A DNA stretch of 9,165 bases from Micromonosporaceae bacterium (GTDB taxonomy: Bacteria > Actinomycetota > Actinomycetes > Mycobacteriales > Micromonosporaceae). A program made the position numbers and the translations under genes. Position 1 is the stretch's first letter, and each line of letters opens with the position of its first letter. The notes under the pieces are model-generated. The model did not search any database and was not told the DNA's origin. It worked only from the letters and a program-made list of their open reading frames with translations. The stretch is from contig JADGGF010000155.1 in the NCBI GenBank assembly GCA_019690055.1, positions 1-9,165 on the forward strand, in the 5' to 3' direction. This document shows, one piece after another, positions 1 through 6,691 of this stretch.

Positions 1-359
1 GCCCCGACCAGCACCGCCCCGACGAGGCAGGCGGCGGGCCAGGCGGGACCAGCCCCGCGGAGGGCACCGGCGACGGCGACCACGACGCCGAGCGCGACCA
101 TGGTGAGAAGGGCACCGACGAGCCGGCGAGCCACGCCGCGGGTGGCGAGCAGGCCCCCGGCCGCGGCCAGCGCGACCAGGCCGAGGGCGGGCAGCAGCGG
201 GGCGAGCGAGCCCCCGGTGTGGGCAATCTCCTCCGGCCGCAGCGGCGCGGGCCGGGGCACAACCTCCACCCACCACACCCGCGACGCGCCGAGCAGCACC
301 AATCCGGCCCCGGCGGCCACGGCCAGCACGACCACGGTGAGTCCGCGGCGCTCAGTCAT
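1..359 (-). CDS. Trp operon-associated membrane protein (partial, C-terminus outside window)
   Basis: The ATG is at 357-359 and the frame stays open to the left edge, giving 119 N-terminal residues. Three hydrophobic segments are visible: about residues 7-27, 51-72 and 80-100. They flank a V-W-W-V-E motif at 28-32 and an R-P-E-E-I loop near 41-45. This pattern, directly downstream of trpE on the same strand, matches the actinobacterial Trp biosynthesis-associated membrane protein family (TIGR02234/PF09534). The family's biochemical role is unknown, so a link to tryptophan synthesis rests on gene neighbourhood. An AGAAGGGG-like Shine-Dalgarno lies about 10 nt before the ATG. The 85-bp gap from trpE holds a large nested palindrome, so this gene may be partly uncoupled from trpE. 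The remaining trp genes would be expected to the left, outside the window. Confidence 0.85.
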   Translation of the reverse strand, partial: MTERRGLTVVVLAVAAGAGLVLLGASRVWWVEVVPRPAPLRPEEIAHTGGSLAPLLPALGLVALAAAGGLLATRGVARRLVGALLTMVALGVVVAVAGALRGAGPAWPAACLVGAVLVG

Positions 360-383
360 CGACCCGACCACCCCTTCTCGGGT

Positions 384-431
384 GATCTTGGAAGCTGTTA
401 CCCCCTATAGGGGGTCCAAAATTCCAAGATC
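384..431 (-). promoter_or_regulatory. Nested palindrome between trpE and the membrane protein gene
   Basis: Outer arms GATCTTGGAA (384-393) and TTCCAAGATC (422-431) are perfect 10-bp complements. Inside them, ACCCCCTATAGGGGGT (400-415) is a perfect 16-bp palindrome. Both have the same centre, 407.5. The 6-nt stretches between inner and outer arms pair poorly. As RNA this could be a stem-loop acting as a terminator, attenuator or processing site after trpE. No T-run follows on the minus strand. As DNA, the C-tract/TATA/G-tract core resembles operators of CsoR/RcnR-type metal sensors. The structure is seen; either function is inferred. Confidence 0.6.
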
Positions 432-444
432 TCAAGGTTTACCA

Positions 445-1977
445 CTACCGGGCAGGCTTGAGGGTCTCGGCAGCGGCGATGGCGGCGAGCACGGCGGCGG
501 CCTTGTTACGGGTCTCCTGCTCCTCGGCCGCCGGATCGGAGTCGGCCACCACTCCCCCGCCGGCCTGGACGTACGCCACCCCGTCGCGCAACAACGCGGT
601 CCGGATCGTGATGGCGGTGTCCATGTCGCCGCCGAAGCCGAAGTACCCCACGATCCCGCCGTAGATCCCGCGCCGGGTCGGTTCCAACTCCTCGATGATC
701 TCCATCGCCCGGACCTTGGGCGCCCCGGTCAGCGTGCCCGCCGGGAAGGTGGCGACCAGGGCGTCGAAGGCCGTCTGGTCGTCCCGCAGCTCACCGACCA
801 CAGTGGACACAATGTGCATCACGTGGCTGTAGCGCTCGATCGTGGCGAACTCGGGCACCTCCACCGTGCCCGGCTTGCAGACCCGACCCAGGTCGTTGCG
901 GCCCAGGTCGACGAGCATCACGTGCTCGGCCCGCTCCTTGGGGTCGGACAGCAGCTCGGCCGCCAGCCGGGCATCCTCCTCCGGCGTCGCGCCGCGCCAG
1001 CGGGTGCCGGCGATGGGGTGCAGCAGGGCCCGCCGGCCGGTCACCTTGAGGTGCGCCTCCGGCGAGGAACCCACGACGTCGAACTCATCGAAGCGAAGCA
1101 GGTACATGTACGGCGACGGGTTGGTGGCCCGCAGCACCCGGTAGATGTCCAGCGGGTCCGCCTCGGTCGGCCGCTCGAAGCGCTGCGCCACCACGATCTG
1201 GAAGCACTCCCCGTCGCGGATCGCCTCCTTGGCCGCCTCGACCGCCTTGGGGTGCTGCCCTTCGGGCGTACGCGAGACGAATCGGCCGACCCCGGGATGC
1301 TCGACGGTGGAGACCATGGGCGGCGTCGGCCGGGACAAGGCCGTGGTCATGGCGTCGAGCCGGCCGATCGCCTGGTGGTAGGCGGCGGTGGCGACGGCCT
1401 TCGTCGGGCGGGGCGGCAGGACCGCATTGGCCACGAGCAGCGCCGAGCCCTCGAAGTGGTCGAGCACGACGAGATCGGTGGCCAGCACCATGCCGAGCTC
1501 GGGCACCCGTAGGTCGTCGGCCGCGAGCTCGGGCAGCCGCTCGAACCGGCGCACGATGTCGTACGACAGGTAGCCGACCAGGCCGCCGGTGAGCGGAGGC
1601 ACCGCCACGCCCGTGTCCGGCGTCCCGGCGCCCGTGAGCGTCCGTACGGTCTCCCGCAGCACCGTGACCGGGTCCCCGGTCGTGGGTACGCCGGCCGGCG
1701 GGGTGCCCAGCCAGTGCGCCTGGCCGTCCCGCTCGGTCAGCGTGGCCAGCGAACGTACGCCGATGAACGAGTACCGACTCCACGCCGTGCCGCCCGAGGC
1801 CGCGCCGTGCTCGGCCGACTCGAGCAGGAACGTGCCCGGGCCGCCGGCAAGCTTGCGGTAGACCCCGACCGGCGTCTCGCCGTCAGCGAGCAGGCGGCGG
1901 GTGACCGGCACCACGCGGTGGGTGCGGGCGAGGGAGAGAAACGTCCGTTCGTCGGGCGCGATGACACCGGTCGTCAT
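445..1977 (-). CDS. trpE: Anthranilate synthase component I
   Basis: A 510-residue enzyme that converts chorismate and ammonia (or glutamine, with the TrpG subunit) to anthranilate, the first committed step of tryptophan synthesis. Full family length. The N-terminal domain carries the LLES motif (51-54) that in TrpE forms the tryptophan feedback site. The chorismate-binding domain shows IAGTRWRG (322-329), DLGRNDLGRV (357-366), FPAGTLTGAPK (411-421), GYFGFGGDMDTAITIRT (444-460) and QAGGGVVADSDP (471-482), all expected of an active enzyme. The presence of LLES and the trp-gene context favour TrpE over the related PabB. The ATG overlaps the hisI stop in an ATGA, so translation is probably coupled to hisI. 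No leader peptide or Trp attenuator can be placed before it, because hisI occupies that space. No trpG is visible here. Confidence 0.96.
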   Translation of the reverse strand: MTTGVIAPDERTFLSLARTHRVVPVTRRLLADGETPVGVYRKLAGGPGTFLLESAEHGAASGGTAWSRYSFIGVRSLATLTERDGQAHWLGTPPAGVPTTGDPVTVLRETVRTLTGAGTPDTGVAVPPLTGGLVGYLSYDIVRRFERLPELAADDLRVPELGMVLATDLVVLDHFEGSALLVANAVLPPRPTKAVATAAYHQAIGRLDAMTTALSRPTPPMVSTVEHPGVGRFVSRTPEGQHPKAVEAAKEAIRDGECFQIVVAQRFERPTEADPLDIYRVLRATNPSPYMYLLRFDEFDVVGSSPEAHLKVTGRRALLHPIAGTRWRGATPEEDARLAAELLSDPKERAEHVMLVDLGRNDLGRVCKPGTVEVPEFATIERYSHVMHIVSTVVGELRDDQTAFDALVATFPAGTLTGAPKVRAMEIIEELEPTRRGIYGGIVGYFGFGGDMDTAITIRTALLRDGVAYVQAGGGVVADSDPAAEEQETRNKAAAVLAAIAAAETLKPAR

Positions 1978-2375
1978 GGCCGGTCCCCTGAGGGGCTCGC
2001 TGCTGTCATTGTGGGCCCTTCCTGCTCACGGGGTTGCTCGACGGGCAGGTGCGTGTGAAAGCACGTGCGCTCACCCGTGTGGCAGGCAGCGCCGACCTGA
2101 TCCACTCGCACCAACAGTGCGTCCCCGTCACAATCCAGCGACACGGACCGGACGTACTGGTGGTGCCCGGACGTCTCTCCCTTGACCCAGATCGTGTCAC
2201 GGCTTCGGGAGTAGTAGGTGGCCCGGCCGGTGGTCAGCGTACGGTGCAGCGCCTCGTCGTTCATCCAGGCCACCATGAGCACCTCGCCCGTCGTGTACTC
2301 CTGCACGACCGCGGGCACCAGCCCGGCGGCGTTCCGCTTCAGGCGGGCGGCGATCGAGGGGTCGAGGTTGCTCAT
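1974..2375 (-). CDS. hisI: Phosphoribosyl-AMP cyclohydrolase
   Basis: A 133-residue monofunctional cyclohydrolase that opens the purine ring of phosphoribosyl-AMP in the third step of histidine synthesis. Family motifs seen: AWMNDEAL (36-43), YYSRSR (54-59), WVKGETSGHHQYV (63-75), DCDGD (81-85) and ACHTGERTCFH (97-107). The zinc-ligand cysteines are C82, C98 and C105, and the Asp residues of DCDGD fit the magnesium site. There is no fused HisE (pyrophosphohydrolase) domain. A tail of about 25 residues after FH is poorly conserved in character and overlaps the trpE start by ATGA. The start codon has no good Shine-Dalgarno; the preceding TetR stop is only 5 nt away, so re-initiation after the TetR gene is likely. 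A hisI-trpE pairing is common in actinomycetes. Confidence 0.95.
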   Translation of the reverse strand: MSNLDPSIAARLKRNAAGLVPAVVQEYTTGEVLMVAWMNDEALHRTLTTGRATYYSRSRDTIWVKGETSGHHQYVRSVSLDCDGDALLVRVDQVGAACHTGERTCFHTHLPVEQPREQEGPTMTAASPSGDRP

Positions 2376-2380
2376 GGTGG

Positions 2381-2998
2381 TTAATTCTTGCCCACGCGTA
2401 CGGCCGCCGCCGGCAGGGGCTCGGTGAGGTAGCGCTGCACGGTCTGACCGATGAGTGGGGCCAGGGCGTCGGCCGGGGCGCTGGCCAGGGGCTCCAGGCG
2501 GATGATGTACCGCACCACGATCAGGCCGACGATCTGGGTCGCCACGAGGTTCGTCCGCAGGCCCGCCTCGGTCGGGGCAAGGCCGAACTCCTTGGCGACC
2601 CGGCGCAGGATGCCGCGGGTGACGAACTCGCGCAACATGCGGGCGAACGTCTCGTTGGAAATGGCGCTGCGGACCAGCGCCGCGGCGGCCACTCCGGCCG
2701 GCGAGTCCCAGACCGCGAGCATGGTCCGGACGAGCCGCTCACCGGCCCCCTCCCGGCCCTGGCCCAGCACCGCGGACAGGACCGAGCCCGGGTCGAACGG
2801 CACCTGCATCGCTTCCAGGAAGAGCTGGTCCTTGGTGCCGAAGTAGTGGTGCACCAGCGCCGGGTCGACGCCGGCCGCGGCGGCGATGGACCGGATGGAG
2901 GCACGGTCGAAACCGCGGTCGGCGAAGGCCTCCCGGGCGGCGGCGAGGACCGCGTCGCGGGTGTCCGGGTTCCCCGGTCGCCGCCCCGTACGTGCCAC
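2381..2998 (-). CDS. TetR-family transcriptional regulator, first gene of the hisI-trpE unit
   Basis: A 205-residue regulator. The N-terminal TetR DNA-binding domain runs from about residue 14 to 62, with the helix-turn-helix around ASIRSIAAAAGVDPALVHHYF (33-53) and the usual F-x-x-K-D-x-L-F after it. The C-terminal ligand domain is helical and of unassigned specificity. The start is a GTG at 2996-2998, with a GATGAGGAAGC stretch just upstream; an ATG a few bases further upstream is in another frame. Its stop lies 5 nt before hisI, so it is probably co-transcribed with hisI and trpE. It is divergent from the membrane protein gene at 3087, and a perfect palindrome lies between them. Control of that gene and of itself is the simplest model. 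The ligand cannot be read from sequence. Confidence 0.93.
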   Translation of the reverse strand: MARTGRRPGNPDTRDAVLAAAREAFADRGFDRASIRSIAAAAGVDPALVHHYFGTKDQLFLEAMQVPFDPGSVLSAVLGQGREGAGERLVRTMLAVWDSPAGVAAAALVRSAISNETFARMLREFVTRGILRRVAKEFGLAPTEAGLRTNLVATQIVGLIVVRYIIRLEPLASAPADALAPLIGQTVQRYLTEPLPAAAVRVGKN

Positions 2999-3006
2999 GC
3001 TTCCTC

Positions 3007-3036
3007 ATCTCCGCGCTTGTGATCTCCGCGCTCGTG
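3007..3036. repeat. Two tandem copies of a 15-bp repeat before the TetR start
   Basis: ATCTCCGCGCTTGTG (3007-3021) is followed directly by ATCTCCGCGCTCGTG (3022-3036), with one mismatch. On the minus strand each copy carries GCGCGGAGAT, ending 8 nt before the TetR GTG start. It could be a small slippage duplication in the 5' leader or a pair of protein-binding sites. Confidence 0.6.
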
Positions 3037-3052
3037 CCGCTACCGCCATTGT

Positions 3053-3067
3053 TCCCGGTGACCGGGA
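3053..3067. promoter_or_regulatory. Perfect 15-bp palindrome, candidate TetR operator
   Basis: TCCCGGT-G-ACCGGGA is a perfect inverted repeat centred on 3060. It sits in the 88-bp divergent intergenic region, just upstream of the putative -10 box (3075-3080) of the membrane protein gene. Its size and place fit an operator for the adjacent TetR protein. Binding is inferred. Confidence 0.5.
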
Positions 3068-3074
3068 CAGCGAG

Positions 3075-3080
3075 TAACCT
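3075..3080 (+). promoter_or_regulatory. Putative -10 box for a leaderless transcript
   Basis: TAACCT fits TANNNT and ends 6 nt before the GTG at 3087, placing the transcription start on the start codon. A weak TTGTTC at 3049-3054 is 20 nt upstream, too far for a normal -35, so only the -10 is claimed. No Shine-Dalgarno is present. Confidence 0.45.
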
Positions 3081-3086
3081 CGGCCC

Positions 3087-4376
3087 GTGCCGTCGCGCGA
3101 GCGCAGACCGGGAGCCGTCGCCCTCCCGGTGATCATCGGAGCCCTGGCCGGTCTGTCGCTGACCCACCCATGGGGTGCTGGCGCGATGGTGATCGGCGCG
3201 GTCGTCGGCGGCCTCCTGCTCGCCGCGACCGAGATCATCGCTCGGGCCCGGCAACGGCCGAACGAGATCCCGCCCTTGTGGTCACGGATCGTGACGAGCG
3301 TCGCGCTCGCCGCCAGTTTCGGGGCGCTGCTCGGTTTCACGGGAGCCGGCCCCCTCGTCGTCGGGCTGGTCTTCGGGCTGGTCGCCGGGGTGCTCGGCAT
3401 CCGGCCGCAGAAGGTCGTCCTCGGGCCGCTCGTCGGCCTGGCGACCGGCTGGCTCCTTGGTACACTGTGGACAGATGCGACGGCCGCGGTGGTGGCGGGC
3501 GCCACGATGCTGGTCTACCGGTGCCTTTCTGCGGCGGTGTTCCGCGACGCTCAGGTACGGTTGCTGGCCGATCGGGTCCCGGCGTCGGACCTGCCCTTCA
3601 TCGTGCCGCTCACGGCCCGGACGCGGTACGTCGGCACGGACTACGTCGCCGACCTCGCCGAGCAGCTGGGCGCGGACCACCGGGCCGATCTCGCCGACAT
3701 CGGCATCGTGGCGTCGCTGGACGAGCTGGCCGGACCCGACTTCGACCCCGCGACCGTGGATCCACGCGTCCGCGAGTTCTACGAGCACACCACGCGGTTC
3801 TCCCTGGACATCGTGCCGCGACTGCGGATCTGGGGCCTGCCCGGTTATCTGCTGTACCGGAACGTGGTCGCGCGACCACTCGGCCAGGCGAACGTACCGA
3901 TGAACCAGCGCGAGGCGCAGCGGGGCATGCGCAGCCGGATCGATGTCGTGACCCGCCCCGACGGCACGGTCTGGTTCCGGGGCTGGATCCGGTCGTTCCG
4001 GGACACCGGTGAGCCGATCTACGTGGGCATCTACACGACGTACCAGCACGACGGCCGCGGCTACGTGAGCGTCGGGTTCCCGCTGCCCCAGGCGAGCTTC
4101 ACCGCCACCCTGGTTCCGTCCGCCTTCGGCAACGGCGGCCTGGCCCTGGACAGCCGCAGTTCCGACGGGCACGCCGGCCACTATCTGGCCTATGTGGACC
4201 AGCGGACCGGTGAGGTCACCGCCCTCGCGGTGCACGGCTTCTCCGAGCGGCTCGAGGTCAGCGTGGACAACGGCGAACTCACGGCGGAGCACAACTTCTG
4301 GGTCTTCGGACTGCCCTTCCTCACCCTGAAGTACAGGATGATCGACGGTGCTCGGTCCGCTCCCACGAACACGTAG
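3087..4376 (+). CDS. Multi-helix membrane protein of unknown function with a large soluble C-terminal domain
   Basis: I cannot name this protein. It has 429 residues. The first 150 are strongly hydrophobic, with about five or six helices (near 11-25, 31-53, 68-86, 88-104, 109-127, 130-148). After R145 the chain becomes a soluble domain of about 275 residues. That domain contains VREFYEHTTRFSLDI (228-242), GLPGYLLYRNVVARPLGQANVP (250-271 region) and a beta-rich, aromatic C-terminal half (WFRGWIRSF 296-304, YVGIYTTYQHDGRGYV 312-327, HNFWVFGLPFLTLKYRM 402-418). The FYE...LNVP-like segment faintly recalls uncharacterised actinobacterial proteins, some annotated YndJ-like; this is from memory and weak. 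The GTG start is supported by a TAACCT box 6 nt upstream. It diverges from a TetR gene and converges on the ABC permease with an 11-bp gap. Confidence 0.85.
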   Translation: MPSRERRPGAVALPVIIGALAGLSLTHPWGAGAMVIGAVVGGLLLAATEIIARARQRPNEIPPLWSRIVTSVALAASFGALLGFTGAGPLVVGLVFGLVAGVLGIRPQKVVLGPLVGLATGWLLGTLWTDATAAVVAGATMLVYRCLSAAVFRDAQVRLLADRVPASDLPFIVPLTARTRYVGTDYVADLAEQLGADHRADLADIGIVASLDELAGPDFDPATVDPRVREFYEHTTRFSLDIVPRLRIWGLPGYLLYRNVVARPLGQANVPMNQREAQRGMRSRIDVVTRPDGTVWFRGWIRSFRDTGEPIYVGIYTTYQHDGRGYVSVGFPLPQASFTATLVPSAFGNGGLALDSRSSDGHAGHYLAYVDQRTGEVTALAVHGFSERLEVSVDNGELTAEHNFWVFGLPFLTLKYRMIDGARSAPTNT

Positions 4377-4387
4377 CCGCGGCGCGG

Positions 4388-5128
4388 TCAGTCCGTACGG
4401 CGGCGCAGCGTCGCCGAGGCGAGGACCAGCGCGACCACGACGCAGCCGGCCACGATGCCCAGGTCCTTCCAGAGCGTGGCGGTGGGCTCGGCGTACCGAC
4501 CTACCTCGGTCAGGGCCTCCACCGAGTAGGTCATCGGGAGCGCGTTGGCGATCGCCTGCAGCCAACCCGCCATGTTCTCGCGGGCGACGAAGAGTCCACA
4601 GAGGAGCAACTGCGGGGCGACGATGAGCGGCATGAACTGGACCGCCTGGAACTCGGTGCGGGCGAACGCGCTGGCCAGCAGGCCGAGCGCCATGCCCAGG
4701 ACGGCGTTGGCGATCGCGATCAGGATGACCAGGCCGACGCTGCCCTGGGTCTGCAGCCCGAGGAACAGGTAGGCGACCGCGCACGCGATGCTCGCCTGGA
4801 TGGCCGCGGCCAGCCCGAAAGCGGTGCCATAGCCGAACAGCAAGTCCACCTTGCCCATCGGCGTGGTGAGCAGTCGCTCCAGCGTGCCGGTCGTCCGCTC
4901 GCGCAGCATGGCGATGCTGGTGATGAGGAACATGATGATGAATGGGAATATGCCCAGCATCGTGAGCGCGATGCGCTGGAAGACCAGCGGGCTGTCCTCG
5001 TAGTACATGTAGTACAGCAAGGTGAGCAGTAGCGGCGGGACGACCACGAGCAGGCCCACCGTCCGGTGGTCGTGCCGCAACTGGTTCAGCACCCGTCGGA
5101 CCGTGCTGGCGAGAATCTTCCCGTTCAT
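4388..5128 (-). CDS. ABC-2 type exporter permease
   Basis: A 246-residue integral membrane subunit of an ABC exporter. Six hydrophobic segments are visible: about 23-43, 53-75, 97-124, 130-156, 161-181 and 222-240. The cytoplasmic motif R-E-R-T-T-G-T-L-E-R-L-L-T-T-P (77-91) is characteristic of ABC-2 permeases of the DrrB/NodJ/YhhJ-like group. The open frame extends upstream into the ATPase gene, but the ATG at 5126-5128, overlapping the ATPase stop by ATGA, begins a natural amphipathic N-terminus and indicates translational coupling. The substrate (drug, lipid or peptide) cannot be told from sequence. It ends 11 bp from the convergent membrane protein gene with no clear T-rich terminator between them. 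Confidence 0.92.
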   Translation of the reverse strand: MNGKILASTVRRVLNQLRHDHRTVGLLVVVPPLLLTLLYYMYYEDSPLVFQRIALTMLGIFPFIIMFLITSIAMLRERTTGTLERLLTTPMGKVDLLFGYGTAFGLAAAIQASIACAVAYLFLGLQTQGSVGLVILIAIANAVLGMALGLLASAFARTEFQAVQFMPLIVAPQLLLCGLFVARENMAGWLQAIANALPMTYSVEALTEVGRYAEPTATLWKDLGIVAGCVVVALVLASATLRRRTD

Positions 5129-5865
5129 GACGACATCACCGTCTGTCCCGTCCGGATGAGGTGGAGGAAAGCGGCCTCCAGATCGGTCGTGCCGGTCGCC
5201 GCGGTGATGACGTCCGGCCGCTCGTCGGCCACCAGGGTGCCCTCGCGGATGAGCAGGAGGCGGTCGCACCGCCCGGCCTCGTCCATGACGTGGCTGGACA
5301 CCAGGACCGTCACCCCCTCGGCCGCGAGCGCCCGGAACTGTCGCCACAGCTCGTCCCGCAACACCGGGTCCTGGCCGACCGTCGGCTCGTCGAGGATCAG
5401 CACCGTCGGCCGACTCACGAGCGTGCAGGCGAGGTTCGCCCGCGCGCGCTGCCCGCCCGAGAGATCACGCACCAGCTGCGTCGCGTGGTCGGCGAGGCCC
5501 ACCGACTCCAAGACGGCGTCAGCGTCCGCTGTGGACACTCCTTTGTAGAGGGAGGCGAAGTAGCGAACGTTCTCCCGCACCGTCAGGTCCGCGTAGACGC
5601 TCGGCGCCTGGGTGAGGTAGCCCACCTGGGACCGCAGGGCCGCCGAACCGGCCGGGCGGCCGAGCACGGTCACCGTGCCCCGCTCGACCTTCTGCACGCC
5701 CACGATGGAGCGCATCAACGTGGTCTTGCCGCTGCCACTGGGTCCGAGCAGGCCCGTCACCGATCCGGGCGGAATCGTGCACGTCAGTCCGTGCAGCACC
5801 TCGCGTTTGCCGCGCCGGACCACGAGGTCACGCACCTCGATGGCCGGCGCTACCGTTGTCGTCAT
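5125..5865 (-). CDS. ABC exporter ATP-binding protein
   Basis: A 246-residue nucleotide-binding subunit that powers the permease encoded directly downstream. All motifs are intact: Walker A GPSGSGKT (41-48), Q-loop glutamine in LTQAPSVY (84-91), signature LSGGQ (135-139), Walker B VLILDEPT (155-162) and the switch histidine in SSH (190-192). The sequence is of the DrrA/CcmA-like exporter type. The open frame runs further upstream, but the ATG at 5863-5865 is chosen because the domain starts right after it (AIEVRDLVVRRGKREVL) and because a promoter and operator lie immediately before it. There is no Shine-Dalgarno, so the mRNA is probably leaderless. Expression is probably repressed through the TTCAAC-N4-GTTGAA palindrome covering the -10 box. 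Confidence 0.93.
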   Translation of the reverse strand: MTTTVAPAIEVRDLVVRRGKREVLHGLTCTIPPGSVTGLLGPSGSGKTTLMRSIVGVQKVERGTVTVLGRPAGSAALRSQVGYLTQAPSVYADLTVRENVRYFASLYKGVSTADADAVLESVGLADHATQLVRDLSGGQRARANLACTLVSRPTVLILDEPTVGQDPVLRDELWRQFRALAAEGVTVLVSSHVMDEAGRCDRLLLIREGTLVADERPDVITAATGTTDLEAAFLHLIRTGQTVMSS

Positions 5866-5866
5866 G

Positions 5867-5888
5867 GAATTCAACGCTAGTTGAAATC
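5867..5888 (-). promoter_or_regulatory. Operator of the ABC exporter operon
   Basis: TTCAAC (5870-5875) and GTTGAA (5880-5885) are perfect 6-bp arms around GCTA. With one mismatch the dyad extends to 9-bp arms (5867-5888). It covers the -10 box and ends 1 nt before the ATPase start codon, an ideal place for repression. The form is typical of TetR-family operators. The protein that binds it is not certain: the regulator at 6029 has a different palindrome at its own promoter. Confidence 0.65.
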
Positions 5889-5902
5889 GACGCCTGGCAC
5901 AA
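5874..5902 (-). promoter_or_regulatory. Promoter of the ABC exporter operon
   Basis: Read on the minus strand, -35 TTGTGC (5902-5897) and -10 TAGCGT (5879-5874) are separated by exactly 17 nt. The expected transcription start falls at about 5867-5865, on or next to the ATPase ATG, which would make the mRNA leaderless or nearly so. Confidence 0.6.
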
Positions 5903-6028
5903 GGACCTGCCCCGCCCGTTGCGTGACCGAGAGATATGCCGGATCGCGGACGACTCGTCGGGTTCCGGACGAGGGTCCCCCGCCCGGAGCGTACGGGTTG
6001 GGTGCCAGCCCATGGGTGGGACGAGGGC

Positions 6029-6679
6029 TCACCGTCCGGAGATGACGGCCGCGACGAGAGAGCGGACGTGACGGCGGGCATAGTCATCGATCACTGCACG
6101 CGGGGCGCCGCTCAGCGGTCCCCGGGAGGCGAGCACGGCGAACCCGTGCACACCGGCCCAGCACGTCACCGCGGCCTCGGGCAGCCGCTCCGGCGCGAGG
6201 GCGCCCTCCTGGACCAGCCCGGCCAGGGCCGCGAGCAGCATGCCGCAGGGCGAACGGTCGAGGGCAGTGGGCACATCAGGAGCATTGGGCACATCGGGAG
6301 TGGCGCTGAGCATGTCGGGCATCGCGAGCACCGCGACGTCGAACCAGCCCGGCTCGTCGAGAGCGAAGGCGATGTAACCCTCCCCGACGCCCCGCAGCAG
6401 GTCGGTCGCGCTCCTCGCCCCGCGTTGGCTGCGCGCCATCCAGGTGGCCATCTCGGCCAGCGCCTCCTGCGCGACCGCGTGCACCAGCGCGTCCCGGTCG
6501 GTGAAATGCCGGTACGCCGCCCGGGCGCTCACCCCGACCCGCCGGGTCGCCTCGCGCAGCACGATCGCCTCGACACCGGAGTGTCGGGCCAGGTCCAGGC
6601 CGGCCCGTACGAGCGCCTCGCGCAGGGCCCCGTGGTGGTACGTGGATCGCTCCAGCCCGGTTCGACTTGCCACCGACAC
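6029..6679 (-). CDS. TetR-family regulator with WHG-type C-terminal domain
   Basis: A 216-residue regulator. The DNA-binding domain covers about residues 14-65 (YHHGALREALVRAGLDLARHSG, then helix-turn-helix LREATRRVGVSARAAYRHFTD at 41-61). The C-terminal part has DEPGWFDV (108-115) and CWAGVHGFAVL (173-183), the W-x-x-x-H-G signature of the WHG subgroup. The start is GTG 6677-6679, chosen because a TAGACT box ends 6 nt upstream; GTG 6671-6673 is an in-frame alternative. It is followed, 163 bp on, by the ABC exporter operon in the same direction, and it diverges from the propeller-MoaD operon. A strong palindrome at 6687-6721 points to autoregulation. A small tandem duplication at about 6268-6303 encodes PDVPNAPDVP (128-137) in the linker. 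Ligand and target genes are unknown. Confidence 0.93.
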   Translation of the reverse strand: MSVASRTGLERSTYHHGALREALVRAGLDLARHSGVEAIVLREATRRVGVSARAAYRHFTDRDALVHAVAQEALAEMATWMARSQRGARSATDLLRGVGEGYIAFALDEPGWFDVAVLAMPDMLSATPDVPNAPDVPTALDRSPCGMLLAALAGLVQEGALAPERLPEAAVTCWAGVHGFAVLASRGPLSGAPRAVIDDYARRHVRSLVAAVISGR

Positions 6680-6689
6680 GCGGCAAGTC
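6664..6689. repeat. Inverted repeat straddling the TetR start codon
   Basis: GACTTGCC (6664-6671) and GGCAAGTC (6682-6689) are perfect 8-bp arms around a 10-nt spacer that contains the GTG start. It adjoins the larger palindrome at 6687-6721 and could be an auxiliary operator half-site arrangement. It may also be coincidental. Confidence 0.4.
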
Positions 6690-6691
6690 TA
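6686..6691 (-). promoter_or_regulatory. Putative -10 box of the WHG TetR gene
   Basis: TAGACT on the minus strand is followed by 6 nt and then the GTG at 6679, implying a leaderless transcript. No convincing -35 is visible; that region is occupied by the operator palindrome. Confidence 0.45.

Noticed and set aside
100..1512. A 470-codon plus-strand open frame
   Set aside because: It is antisense to the Trp-associated membrane protein and trpE, both of which have clear family motifs.
1960..2000. Trp attenuator or leader peptide before trpE
   Set aside because: trpE starts inside the end of hisI by ATGA; there is no room for a leader and no Trp-rich short frame.
3282..4784. A 500-codon minus-strand open frame
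   Set aside because: It runs antisense to the membrane protein and out of frame with the permease; composition is Arg/Pro/Gly-rich shadow coding with no domain.
5889..6028. A small gene between the ABC ATPase and the WHG TetR gene
   Set aside because: Apart from the exporter promoter, I see no protein-like frame; only a weak CCGGACG/CGTCCGG pair about 60 nt apart.
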